Shown here piece after piece: positions 1 to 8,076 of a stretch of DNA of 64,000 nucleotides. The stretch is from Bacillota bacterium (GTDB taxonomy: Bacteria > Bacillota > Clostridia > Lachnospirales > Lachnospiraceae): assembly GCA_023434365.1 (NCBI GenBank), contig JAEYSV010000019.1:124001-188000 (forward strand). Direction: 5' to 3'. Under the pieces are notes generated by a model. It did no database searches. It had not been told where the DNA came from and saw only the letters and a program-made list of their open reading frames with translations. The position numbers and the translations under genes were made by a program. The first letter of the stretch is position 1, and each line of letters begins with the position of its first letter.

Positions 1-389
1 TTGGGAAAATGGCATCTAATGTAGCCAAATTAAAGGAAGTGCGAGAAAAGCTTGTTGAGTTACAGCGTAAGTTAGCTAAGACCACCGGAGTAATTATGGA
101 TGGCCGTGATATTGGCACCCATGTGCTCCCTAATGCGAATCTCAAAATCTATCTGACTGCTTCGAGTGCTACCCGAGCTAACAGACGATATCAAGAGCTA
201 ACGGACAAAGGAGTAAACTGTAATCTTGATGAGATTGAAGCAGATATTATTGCCAGAGATCATCAGGATATGAACCGTGAGATTACTCCATTAAGACAAG
301 CAGAAGATGCTGTCTTAGTAGACAGTTCCAATATGACAATTGATGAAGTCGTAGAAAAAATTATTGAACTCTCAAGATTACCAATGTAA
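1..389 (+). CDS. cmk: Cytidylate kinase, C-terminal part (cut by window edge)
   Basis: This is the C-terminal part of CMP/dCMP kinase, which phosphorylates CMP and dCMP with ATP in the cytosol. The frame is open back to the first base, so the N-terminal P-loop half lies outside the window and the ATG near base 9 is internal. Visible family signatures are the ELQRK helix, the GRDIGTHVLP segment that lines the CMP site, the LTAS strand and the RDHQDMNRE(I)TPL lid region. The protein ends with the usual helix after a VDSS(N)MTIDEV motif. In clostridia cmk commonly lies just upstream of ispH, as it does here. Confidence 0.93.
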   Translation, partial: GKMASNVAKLKEVREKLVELQRKLAKTTGVIMDGRDIGTHVLPNANLKIYLTASSATRANRRYQELTDKGVNCNLDEIEADIIARDHQDMNREITPLRQAEDAVLVDSSNMTIDEVVEKIIELSRLPM

Positions 390-488
390 TTTTGAATAAA
401 ATTTTTCTTCAGAGTAGTTTTTATTCGGATGAGAAATTTATTTGTGCATGAGTAATACAAACTTTGTGAGTTTAGAAAGGATACACGT

Positions 489-2408
489 TTGATAGTAAAA
501 TTAGCAAAAACAGCCGGCTTTTGCTTTGGAGTTGAACGAGCAGTTAAATTAGTATATCAGTCTATTGAATCCGAGGATAATGTATATACCTATGGCGAAA
601 TTATTCATAACGAAGAAGTTGTAAATGATCTGAGTCAAAAAGGTGTAAATATAATCCAAGAAGCAAAAGAATTAAATTCCTCTCCTAAGGGCACAATAAT
701 CATACGTTCCCACGGAATTACGGAGCAGGAAATGGAAGATATCAAGGCGAATGAATTCGACATTATTGATGCAACTTGCCCTTTTGTGAAAAAGATTCAT
801 CGAATTGTTAAAGAACAAAGCAAAAATGGCCGAGAAATTATTATAGTAGGTAATATCAGCCATCCCGAAGTTGAAGGGATCAAAGGCTGGAGTCAGACTC
901 CGGTCCACGTGGTTTCATCGACAGAAGAGGCCGAAAGTATAACCCTTGATCAAGCATTAAAGCTGTGTATCGTATCGCAGACGACATTTAATTACAAGAA
1001 ATTTCAAGATATAGTTGAAATTATTTCAAAAAAGGGGTATGATATACTTGCTTTAAATACAATTTGCAACGCTACCGAGGAACGTCAGTCTGAGGTTAGT
1101 AAATTAGCTAAGGAATCTGACGCTATGATTGTAATTGGTGGAAAACACAGTTCAAACACACAAAAGCTCTATGAGATTAGTAAAAGAATATGTCCAAATA
1201 CTTTCTATATACAGACACTTAGTGACCTAGATTTAGAGCGATTTAAATCTTTTCGTAGCGTAGGTATTACCGCCGGGGCATCGACCCCAAATAATATTAT
1301 TGAGGAGGTTCATACTATCATGTCAGAGATGAGTTTTGAACAATTATTAGAGGAATCAATCAAATCAATACACAACGGAGAGGTTGTTGAAGGCACTGTT
1401 ATCAGTGTTAAAGAAGATGAAATCGTCTTAAATATAGGATACAAGTCAGATGGTATCATCACTAGAAGTGAATATACCAATGTACCTAACGTTGACTTAA
1501 CAACTATGGTTAGCGTAGGGGAGAAGATGCAGGCGAAAGTAGTAAAAGTTAACGATGGCGAAGGTCAGGTGTCTTTAACTTACAAACGTCTTGCTCAGGA
1601 AAAAGGAAGCAAACGTCTTGAAGAAGCATTTAACAACAAAGAAGTATTAAAAGCAAAAGTATCTAGCGTTATGGACAGCGGTTTAATCGTTGTAGTTGAT
1701 GAAACAAGAATCTTCATTCCTGCAAGTTTAGTATCTGATGTATTTGAAAGAGACTTAAAGAAATATGCAGGTCAGGAAATTGAATTTGTACTTAGCGAGT
1801 TTAACCCTAAGAAGAGAAGAATCATTGGCGATCGCAAACAATTATTAGTAGCTGAGAAGAAACGTCTTCAAGGAGAAGTTTTAGATCGTATTAAAGTTGG
1901 CGATACAGTAGAAGGTGTTATCAAAAACGTAACCAAATTTGGTCTTTTCATCGATCTTGGTGGTTTAGACGGATTACTTCATATCTCAGAAATGTCTTGG
2001 GGTAGAGTAGACAATCCAGAAAACATCTACAAAGCTGGAGACAAAATCACAGTATTAGTTAAAGATATCAATGAAAACAAAATTGCATTAAGTTTAAAAT
2101 TCGAAAATTCGAATCCATGGATCACTGCAGATGAAAAATATCAGATTGGTAACATCGTAACTGGTAGAGTTGCAAGAATGACTGACTTTGGTGCTTTCGT
2201 AGAATTAGAAGCAGGTGTTGATGCATTACTTCATGTTTCTCAGATTTGCATTGATCACATCGAAAAACCACAGGATGTTTTAAGAGTTGGACAAGAAGTT
2301 ACTGCTCAGGTTGTTGACTTTAACCTTGACGATAAGAAAATCAGCTTAAGCATCAAAGCTCTTGAGTTAGCAAACCAGGAACCTTCTGACGAGGAAGTTT
2401 CTGAGTAA
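489..2408 (+). CDS. ispH-rpsA: Fused 4-hydroxy-3-methylbut-2-enyl diphosphate reductase and ribosomal protein S1
   Basis: This 639-residue protein joins two enzymatically unrelated parts. Residues 1 to about 280 are IspH (LytB), the iron-sulfur enzyme that makes IPP and DMAPP in the last MEP-pathway step. Its three cluster cysteines are C12 (GFCFG), C97 (DATCPF) and C193 (NTICNAT). Residues about 298-625 hold four S1 RNA-binding repeats, at roughly 298-367, 386-455, 472-538 and 555-625, as in a short Gram-positive S1 protein. The start is TTG at 489, with AGAAAGGA eight bases upstream. The fusion is known from clostridia. At codon 278 (base 1320) an in-frame ATG follows a GAGGAGG tract, so a separate S1 product is possible. 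A strong terminator follows the gene. Confidence 0.95.
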   Translation: MIVKLAKTAGFCFGVERAVKLVYQSIESEDNVYTYGEIIHNEEVVNDLSQKGVNIIQEAKELNSSPKGTIIIRSHGITEQEMEDIKANEFDIIDATCPFVKKIHRIVKEQSKNGREIIIVGNISHPEVEGIKGWSQTPVHVVSSTEEAESITLDQALKLCIVSQTTFNYKKFQDIVEIISKKGYDILALNTICNATEERQSEVSKLAKESDAMIVIGGKHSSNTQKLYEISKRICPNTFYIQTLSDLDLERFKSFRSVGITAGASTPNNIIEEVHTIMSEMSFEQLLEESIKSIHNGEVVEGTVISVKEDEIVLNIGYKSDGIITRSEYTNVPNVDLTTMVSVGEKMQAKVVKVNDGEGQVSLTYKRLAQEKGSKRLEEAFNNKEVLKAKVSSVMDSGLIVVVDETRIFIPASLVSDVFERDLKKYAGQEIEFVLSEFNPKKRRIIGDRKQLLVAEKKRLQGEVLDRIKVGDTVEGVIKNVTKFGLFIDLGGLDGLLHISEMSWGRVDNPENIYKAGDKITVLVKDINENKIALSLKFENSNPWITADEKYQIGNIVTGRVARMTDFGAFVELEAGVDALLHVSQICIDHIEKPQDVLRVGQEVTAQVVDFNLDDKKISLSIKALELANQEPSDEEVSE

Positions 2409-2418
2409 TAGATTATTA

Positions 2419-2456
2419 AAAACAGGGAGAAACCTTCGGTTTCTCCCTGTTTTTTT
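2419..2456 (+). terminator. Intrinsic terminator of ispH-rpsA
   Basis: A stem of about 14 base pairs (AACAGGGAGAAACC with GGTTTCTCCCTGTT) closes a tiny TTC/TTCG loop and runs into seven T residues. It begins about ten bases after the stop codon. Confidence 0.93.
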
Positions 2457-2467
2457 GGGTGAGGGGT

Positions 2468-2733
2468 GGTTCGTGGTCAAAAGCTTCGGTGGGTGGTGAC
2501 TTCGTCAATTTGCACTCTGACTAGTTGGGCAAGCCAATATAAAACATATTTCATACGCAACACGCTCTCGCTTGGACGACATTCGTAGCGGTACGTAAGA
2601 ACCCAAAGTACGGGTTCTAAGTACCGACGATGTCGTAACAGTTGCGTATTAAAATATGTTTTATATTTGCTTGCAATCTTGTTTGTGCGCAAATTGACGA
2701 AGCTTAAGTTTACGAGGCTTTTGACCACGAACC
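2468..2733 (+). repeat. Long nested palindromic element, copy A
   Basis: This 266-bp imperfect palindrome is flanked by the outer arms GGTTCGTGGTCAAAAGC (2468-2484) and its complement (2717-2733). Nested inside are TTCGTCAATTTGC with GCAAATTGACGAA, and a long arm pair running from GCAAGC at about 2529 through ATACGCAAC. The inner arms surround an apical hairpin GAACCC-aaagta-GGGTTC. A conserved, mostly unpaired tract, CGCTCTCGCTTGGA, lies on the left side only. The copy starts about 11 bases after the ispH-rpsA terminator. Open frames within it are not conserved between copies (one-base indels), so it is taken as non-coding. Confidence 0.9.
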
Positions 2734-3150
2734 GTCTCGATAGAAAGGCTGTGGGGTGTGGAAGGGTTTTGTTGTGTTTTTGTGGGTTGATTGGTTATAA
2801 TGTTGTCTTTTGCTGTATCACTTTGACATTGGTATACGTTTGTTTATTTGGGCGTTTGAGAATGTTATATGGTTTGTTCAAAGTTTTTCAAATAACACAT
2901 TGGTATCTATTAAAGTTATATGTTAGAGTTATCTCTAATAATGAATTATATACTAATTTGTTTGAGTGATAGTATAAGTAAGGATTTATTTTCCTGTTAT
3001 ACTATGATATAATTAGTAGATTAGAAAGTGAATGAATTGAAGTATGTCATAAATGAATAGAATATAGAATTTAGCTTGCGATAGAGGGTTACTTAAGATT
3101 ATTCAGGTGTTTAAGAATACATACATGGGGTTTGAGAGAGGAGTGATAAT
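2734..3150. other. Gene-free AT-rich stretch
   Basis: About 417 bases separate copy A of the palindrome from the next gene. A 100-codon frame runs through part of it, but it starts inside the repeat, is rich in F, L, V and Y codons typical of random AT-rich DNA, and has no convincing ribosome binding site. I see no structured RNA here. Confidence 0.6.
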
Positions 3151-5073
3151 GTGGCTTACGCAAAGATTAAAGAGTACTGTATAAGGCTTGCAAAGAAAGT
3201 ATTAACAGTGGCGACACTGTCTTTCATTATTGCAATACAAGTTACAGCAACACCGTTAGGACAAGTACACGCCGCACAGTTGCCAGTGGCTACTGGTGTT
3301 GAGGTGGATACAGAATCTGAGGAGTTTGCTTCGCTTGTTGAGGAATACACGGACACAGATTTAGACGCCGTTGCAAGTGCGGAAGTAAATGTGGTAAAAA
3401 GGTTGAACGAGGGTGTTACAACACAAGATATGAATTTCTTTAGTGAAACGCCAACTAGTGCAGCTAGTCCGGTGAGTGCAGCGAGTCCTGTGGGAACAAC
3501 AAAACCAGATAGTTATTGGGATGGGCGTGTCTTAAGGGACAGGCAGGGATACGACAATCTAAGCTGGGAGTTTATACGTACACCATTCAAAGCAGGCACT
3601 AGAGTAAGAATGTTACAGAAAAATGTCAATTATTATGGTTTAATATATCATAAGGTGGAGATTGAAGGTATTGGTACTGGTTACATATATGCTGACTACG
3701 TAACTTACGACGCTACTGTTGTGAAGGAGATTACTGCTGGGGTTATGTTCACCACAAAGGATACCAAGTTATACAAGAGTGCAAAAAGTTCTTCAGTAAT
3801 GGCTAAGCTGTTAAAGGGAACGAAGGTTGTCACTGGGAAAAAGAGTGGTAGTTACACCGAGGTGACTATTAGCAAACAAAAAGGTTGGGTGCTGACTTCT
3901 GCTATCACAAAGTCTGAGCCTACATACGTATACACTAAAAAGACGACTGGAAGCTATCGTGGTGCTACTGGAAGCTTAAATAGTTTTACCGTGAATTTGG
4001 GTTCCAAGTGTACGGTTTTAGGAAACCACAAAAAGAACGGTATAATAGATAGATACAAGGTAAAAACGCCGATGGGGGATGAAGTATGGTTACCAGCTTC
4101 TTCTGTCACCACACAATTGCCTGCCGCTATCTGGAGCAAAGCAACCATTACGGTATACAGGACAGCTTCTAAGTCAAAGAAAATTGCTACCGTTAAAAAG
4201 GGTACACAGTTAAAACGTATTTACTCTTCGGGTTCTTACTATGAAGTAGAATACGCAAAAGGTAAGACTGGTTACGTGTTAAAAAGCAACGTGAGTTTTT
4301 CTAAGGTTGCAAAAGCTGTGAAGAGTTATGGTACCTACTATACTTGGTACGCTACGGGGTTACCTTCTAATTTAAAAACAAGCAGCGGCAATTTAGGAGT
4401 TAATTTGGTAGAATTTTACCTTGGAAGAAATTTTACAGACCCTAAAGAGCAGACGGGATATTATCCTAAGTACACAAAGTTAGTGCGGCTAGATAATAAG
4501 TACTATAATGATCTAGGAAAAAGTTCAAAGAGTATGTATGTGAAAAAGGGTATTATTGGTTATCCTTTCGTCAAGGTAATGGCGCCGGATGGCACGATTG
4601 GATACGTGAAACCTAATTCAGGGAACTACGCAAAGTCTAAAGCAGAGGCTGCGAAGTATAATAAGGTGGTTTCTCAAACTAAGAAGGAAAAAGAAGCTTT
4701 AGCATACTTTAATAAAGTAAGGCGCTCTAAAGGATTAAAAACACTAAAGGTGAATGCCCAAGTGTACAAGCAGAGTCGTTCTATTTGGAAAGCATACGGA
4801 GAAAAATACAGTTTTGGATGTCTCATGCATTCTAGAGGATTACCGGGTGCTAAGGATGTATGGTGTGGTATTGACCGTAAGGGTGGTTCCGAGCTGGTGC
4901 TAAAGTCCGGGCCTGATCGAGATACCGCAAAACAGTTAATTGATGCTATGATTGGTAATGGTAAGGACAGCCACGGTGCTGCGATGCTTGATAAGGATAT
5001 CAATGAAGTTTCTATAGTGATTATGGAGCAGGATGGTGTGATATGGCTTGCCATCACCACATTAGCTAGATAA
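3151..5073 (+). CDS. Secreted SH3-repeat protein with C-terminal CAP/SCP-like domain
   Basis: The 640-residue protein has a signal peptide (hydrophobic stretch about residues 17-35, then HAA), so it is exported. A low-complexity spacer with repeated (S)AASPV follows at about 105-117. About four bacterial SH3-like repeats occupy residues 120-390, recognisable by GWVL, GYIY and GYVL ends. They probably bind the cell wall. The last 130 residues resemble a CAP (SCP/PR1) domain: ALAYFNKVRRSKGL at its start, conserved histidines in CLMHSRG and DSHG, SELVL, and an IWLA strand near the end. The start is GTG at 3151 behind GAGAGGAG. No catalytic function is established for such CAP proteins. The gene stands alone, and a chain of hairpins with a terminator follows. 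Confidence 0.8.
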   Translation: MAYAKIKEYCIRLAKKVLTVATLSFIIAIQVTATPLGQVHAAQLPVATGVEVDTESEEFASLVEEYTDTDLDAVASAEVNVVKRLNEGVTTQDMNFFSETPTSAASPVSAASPVGTTKPDSYWDGRVLRDRQGYDNLSWEFIRTPFKAGTRVRMLQKNVNYYGLIYHKVEIEGIGTGYIYADYVTYDATVVKEITAGVMFTTKDTKLYKSAKSSSVMAKLLKGTKVVTGKKSGSYTEVTISKQKGWVLTSAITKSEPTYVYTKKTTGSYRGATGSLNSFTVNLGSKCTVLGNHKKNGIIDRYKVKTPMGDEVWLPASSVTTQLPAAIWSKATITVYRTASKSKKIATVKKGTQLKRIYSSGSYYEVEYAKGKTGYVLKSNVSFSKVAKAVKSYGTYYTWYATGLPSNLKTSSGNLGVNLVEFYLGRNFTDPKEQTGYYPKYTKLVRLDNKYYNDLGKSSKSMYVKKGIIGYPFVKVMAPDGTIGYVKPNSGNYAKSKAEAAKYNKVVSQTKKEKEALAYFNKVRRSKGLKTLKVNAQVYKQSRSIWKAYGEKYSFGCLMHSRGLPGAKDVWCGIDRKGGSELVLKSGPDRDTAKQLIDAMIGNGKDSHGAAMLDKDINEVSIVIMEQDGVIWLAITTLAR

Positions 5074-5089
5074 TAAAAGTGATCGCGTT

Positions 5090-5181
5090 GTAGCTACCTA
5101 CGGAACTACAACCCCAATCAGTTTTCTGGTTGGTACATAGAAAGGGAAAGGCTGCGGCCTCCCTTTCATAAGACAGATGTT
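5090..5181 (+). other. Tandem hairpins downstream of the CAP-protein gene, possible small RNA or 3' UTR
   Basis: Between the stop codon and the terminator lie three short inverted repeats in succession: GTTGTAG with CTACAAC, CCAATCAG with a TGGTTGG partner, and GAAAGGGA with TCCCTTTC (about 5140-5167). The tract is richer in GC than the DNA around it. It could be a structured 3' UTR or a small RNA. No dedicated promoter was identified, and I do not recognise a known RNA family. Confidence 0.35.
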
Positions 5182-5212
5182 AAAGGAGTGACTACGGTTA
5201 CTCCTTTTTTCT
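5182..5212 (+). terminator. Intrinsic terminator after the SH3/CAP gene
   Basis: AAAGGAGTGAC pairs with GTTACTCCTTT (one G-T pair) and runs straight into TTTTTT. Confidence 0.85.
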
Positions 5213-5537
5213 TTGAAAGGAGTGTGTAAAGTTTGTATAATTTACTTGCACTATATAAGTAAATCATTAATATAGAGAATAGACATATTAATTGTTGTAA
5301 GAAAGAAATAATCAATTATGGGGTTTGCCAAGTGATGAAAGAACATTCAACCACTAGAATATTCTTCATTAATCCCAAACATTCTAGTTGACACATAATA
5401 CCATTTAATGCATCTTCACATTTTTAATTTGATATGTTATTGTTGATATAACTAGACAATATTACTTATTTATTTACACAGAAACTTATATCATGGACAG
5501 GTTTATTCCCACTGATGATATAGGTTTTGTGAGTAAA
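5213..5537. other. Gene-free AT-rich leader region before palindrome copy B
   Basis: About 325 bases of AT-rich DNA separate the preceding terminator from palindrome copy B. A TTGACA at 5388 has only a poor -10 partner, and a TATAAT at 5236 has a weak -35, so the promoter of cheR is not settled. A short frame starting at 5493 runs into the repeat and is not regarded as a gene. Confidence 0.45.
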
Positions 5538-5772
5538 ACCCCTCGTAGTCTGAAAATCGTCAATTTGCCATTGACACTTCAATCAAGCAGATGTGAAACA
5601 TATTTTGATTCGCAACTGTTACGACATCGTCGGTACTTAGAACCCGTATTGTGGGTTCTTACGTACCGCTACGAATGTCGTCCAAGCGAGAGCGTGTTGC
5701 GAATGAAATATGTTTTACAGCTGCTTGACATAGCATCAAGGGCAAATTGACGTGCACCAAACTACAAGGGGT
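5538..5772 (-). repeat. Long nested palindromic element, copy B (inverted orientation)
   Basis: This copy is inverted relative to the others: the conserved asymmetric tract reads as its complement (CCAAGCGAGAGCG) on the right side. Outer arms are ACCCCTCGTAGT (5538-5549) and ACTACAAGGGGT (5761-5772), 11 of 12 paired. The next pair is CGTCAATTTGCC (5558-5569) with GGCAAATTGACG (5741-5752). The apical stem is GAACCC:GGGTTC as in copy A. It ends about 10 bases before the cheR Shine-Dalgarno, so it should lie in the cheR leader transcript. Confidence 0.85.
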
Positions 5773-5797
5773 CAACCAACCAAAAAGGAGAATGACA

Positions 5798-6574
5798 TTG
5801 GGAGATTACAAGGAATTTATAGAGGCAGTATACCAGTTGACGAAGATAGATTTGAATTCATATAAAGAAAGACAGATGAAACGCCGTATCGATGCGCTGA
5901 TTACAAGAAACCAGATGAAATCTTATACGGAATTTGTTAAGGCATTAAGGACCAATAAGGATTTGTTAGAAGAGTTTGTCAGTTACCTGACCATCAATGT
6001 GTCGGAGTTTTTTCGCAATCCAGAGCAGTGGAAGATTCTTGAGCAAGAAGTGATTCCTATGTTGATTAAAGCTAACGGAAATAAGCTGAAGATTTGGAGT
6101 GCTGCCTGCTCTACTGGCGAGGAACCATATTCACTTGTTATGATGTTAGCAAAGTATCTTCCGCTTGATAAAATACATATCATTGCAACGGATATTGATA
6201 AGCAGATATTAGAGAAAGCGCAGATGGGACTTTATCAGGAGAAATACTTAAAAGGTCTTCCGAACGAATATCTTGATAAGTATTTTAGTAAGGTGAACGA
6301 ACAAACTTTGCAGATAGCTCCTCAAATCAAGAAATGTGTGGAGTTTAAACAGCATGATTTATTAAAGGACAGTTATCATACGGGGTGTGATTTGATTTTA
6401 TGTCGTAATGTTATGATATATTTTACAGAAGAGGCTAAGACTATCATATATCAGAAGTTCCACCAGTCATTGAAAACAGGCGGAGTACTATTTGTAGGGA
6501 GCACCGAACAGATGATTCAAGCTGGACAGCTAGGCTTTGATTCAATGCGTTCTTTTTTCTATAAAAAACGTTAA
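5798..6574 (+). CDS. cheR: CheR-type chemoreceptor glutamate methyltransferase
   Basis: CheR methylates glutamates of chemoreceptors with S-adenosylmethionine and sets adaptation in chemotaxis. The 258-residue product has the helical CheR N-domain (about 1-75, with KERQMKRRID and the SEFFRNP loop) followed by the Rossmann-like methyltransferase domain: WSAACSTGEEPYSL near 98-111 for SAM binding, then ATDID and CRNVMIYF. TTG at 5798 is chosen because AAAGGAG ends about eight bases upstream. A nearby ATG (5792) is too close to that site, and longer frames would run into palindrome copy B. The gene stands apart from other chemotaxis genes, just before plsX. Confidence 0.92.
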   Translation: MGDYKEFIEAVYQLTKIDLNSYKERQMKRRIDALITRNQMKSYTEFVKALRTNKDLLEEFVSYLTINVSEFFRNPEQWKILEQEVIPMLIKANGNKLKIWSAACSTGEEPYSLVMMLAKYLPLDKIHIIATDIDKQILEKAQMGLYQEKYLKGLPNEYLDKYFSKVNEQTLQIAPQIKKCVEFKQHDLLKDSYHTGCDLILCRNVMIYFTEEAKTIIYQKFHQSLKTGGVLFVGSTEQMIQAGQLGFDSMRSFFYKKR

Positions 6575-6607
6575 TCGGTAGTACACATCTGCTGGAGGTA
6601 ATTCTCT

Positions 6608-6709
6608 ATGTCGGCGACATCTTCAACTGAGATAAATGGGCAGGGGGTCTTAGATTTCCTGCCGTTACTTTTTGTAAAAAATATTATTGATTTCTATAAG
6701 GATATTTAG
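6608..6709 (+). CDS. Possible 33-residue small protein between cheR and plsX
   Basis: An ATG nine bases after GGAGG opens a 33-codon frame ending in TAG at 6707. The product has a polar N-terminus (MSATSSTEINGQG) followed by a hydrophobic stretch LDFLPLLFV and a KNIIDFYKDI tail, so it could be a membrane-associated microprotein. A weak GGCAGG/CCTGCC hairpin (6639-6663) inside it could instead be the cheR terminator. I do not recognise a family. Confidence 0.25.
   Translation: MSATSSTEINGQGVLDFLPLLFVKNIIDFYKDI
6672..6700 (+). promoter_or_regulatory. Candidate sigma-A promoter for plsX-acpP
   Basis: TTGTAA (6672-6677) and TATAAG (6695-6700) are 17 bases apart, about 50 bases before the plsX start. 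The match is moderate. Confidence 0.4.
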
Positions 6710-6746
6710 TATATTGTTAGATAGATAATAACAGGGAGGATGAATA

Positions 6747-7757
6747 ATGCAGACTAGAGTAAATGTAGCAGTTGATGCTATGGGCGGTGATAACGCCCCT
6801 GATGAGATTATTAAGGGCGCTGTGGAAGCTGTTATGGAACGTCCTGACATCAATATCTTACTTGTAGGTAAGGAAGATGTCATCACGAATCAGTTAAAGC
6901 AGTATAACTATAATCAGAATCAGATTGAAATCGTAAATGCTGTTGATGTGATTTCTAATGATGAGGCACCTGTTATGGCTATTCGCCGTAAAAAGGAATC
7001 GTCCATCGTAGTCGCCATGAACCTGGTTAAGGAAGGAAAAGCAGATGCATTCGTTTCTGCCGGAAGCACCGGAGCCGTTTTAGCTGGCGGGCAACTTATT
7101 GTTGGACGAATCAAAGGGATTGAACGCCCTCCGTTAGCCCCACTGATTCCGACAATCAATGGCGTTTCCTTATTAATTGACTGTGGAGCTAATGTGGATG
7201 CCAGACCATCACACTTAGTTCAATTTGCGAAAATCGGATCTATTTACATGAAGAATGTCGTTGGAATCGAGAATCCGCGTGTAGCAATTGTCAATATCGG
7301 CGCAGAAGAGGAAAAAGGGAATATGTTAGTAAAAGAAACATATCCTATACTAAAAAATAGTAGTGATATTAATTTTATTGGAAGTATTGAAGCAAGAGAT
7401 ATTCCTTATGGAAAAGCAGACGTCATTGTCTGTGAAGCTTTTGTTGGTAATGTTATTTTGAAACTGTATGAAGGTTTGGGTTCTGCTTTAATCAGTAAGA
7501 TTAAAGGTGGACTGATGAGTACATTTAAAAGTAAAATTGGTGCATTACTGGTTAAGCCTGCATTAAAGAAAACATTAAAATCATTCGACGCATCACAGTA
7601 TGGAGGAGCACCATTGCTTGGACTGAAAGGTCTTGTGGTAAAAACACATGGTAGTTCCAATAGTAATGAAATTAAGAACTCTATTATTCAATGTATAACA
7701 TTCAAAAGCCAAGGTATTAACGATAAAATAAAAGAAAGTATTGTTAATGAAGAGTAA
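6747..7757 (+). CDS. plsX: Phosphate acyltransferase PlsX
   Basis: PlsX converts acyl-ACP and phosphate to acyl-phosphate, the substrate of PlsY in phosphatidic acid synthesis. The 336-residue protein shows the N-terminal VAVDAMGGDNAP motif, the FVSAGSTGAV and DCGANVD(A)RP segments and the C-terminal GLKG(L)V(V)K(T)HG(S)S motif, at normal family length. ATG at 6747 follows GGGAGG. The gene is 24 bases upstream of acpP, as in most Firmicutes. The usual upstream partners (a DUF177 gene and rpmF) are absent, and cheR occupies their place. Confidence 0.96.
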   Translation: MQTRVNVAVDAMGGDNAPDEIIKGAVEAVMERPDINILLVGKEDVITNQLKQYNYNQNQIEIVNAVDVISNDEAPVMAIRRKKESSIVVAMNLVKEGKADAFVSAGSTGAVLAGGQLIVGRIKGIERPPLAPLIPTINGVSLLIDCGANVDARPSHLVQFAKIGSIYMKNVVGIENPRVAIVNIGAEEEKGNMLVKETYPILKNSSDINFIGSIEARDIPYGKADVIVCEAFVGNVILKLYEGLGSALISKIKGGLMSTFKSKIGALLVKPALKKTLKSFDASQYGGAPLLGLKGLVVKTHGSSNSNEIKNSIIQCITFKSQGINDKIKESIVNEE

Positions 7758-7781
7758 ATGTAGAAAGGTGAATATAATATT

Positions 7782-8012
7782 ATGGAATTTGAAAAAATAA
7801 AACAGGTTATTAGTGAAGTATTATCAGTAGATGCAGACGAGATCACAATGGATACAACTTTTGTAGACGATTTGGGGGCTGATTCATTAGACATTTATCA
7901 GATTATCATGGGGATTGAAGAAGAATTCGATATTGAAATTCCTACTGAGGAAGCTGAAAAGATTGTTTCTGTTGCAGATGCTGTGGAACAAATCAAAAAT
8001 GCAATAAACTAA
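7782..8012 (+). CDS. acpP: Acyl carrier protein
   Basis: This acidic 76-residue carrier holds growing fatty acids on a phosphopantetheine arm. The attachment serine is S35 in the DLGADSLD motif. Start ATG at 7782 lies behind an AGAAAGGTG site. Its position between plsX and rnc is the standard fatty-acid/phospholipid arrangement. An imperfect terminator-like hairpin follows. Confidence 0.97.
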   Translation: MEFEKIKQVISEVLSVDADEITMDTTFVDDLGADSLDIYQIIMGIEEEFDIEIPTEEAEKIVSVADAVEQIKNAIN

Positions 8013-8020
8013 TCAATAAT

Positions 8021-8056
8021 AGGGCTGTCCGATTAGTGGGCAGCCTTTTCATTTGT
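8021..8056 (+). terminator. Terminator-like hairpin between acpP and rnc
   Basis: GGCTGTCC (8023-8030) pairs with GGGCAGCC (8038-8045) through one G-T pair, followed by an interrupted T tract. It may only attenuate, because rnc begins 20 bases later with no obvious promoter of its own. Confidence 0.55.
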
Positions 8057-8076
8057 TTTCGTACAAGGAGAGTAAT

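Noticed and set aside
2477..2728. 83-codon minus-strand frame inside palindrome copy A that shares a 35-residue stretch with a frame in copy B (5493-5750)
   Set aside because: The shared peptide only mirrors the repeat. In copy C a one-base deletion between the apical arm and the CGCTCTCGC tract breaks the frame, and stem changes are compensated at the DNA level rather than as synonymous codons.
2667..2969. 100-codon plus-strand frame downstream of copy A
   Set aside because: It starts inside the repeat, has no ribosome site and has the composition of random T-rich DNA.
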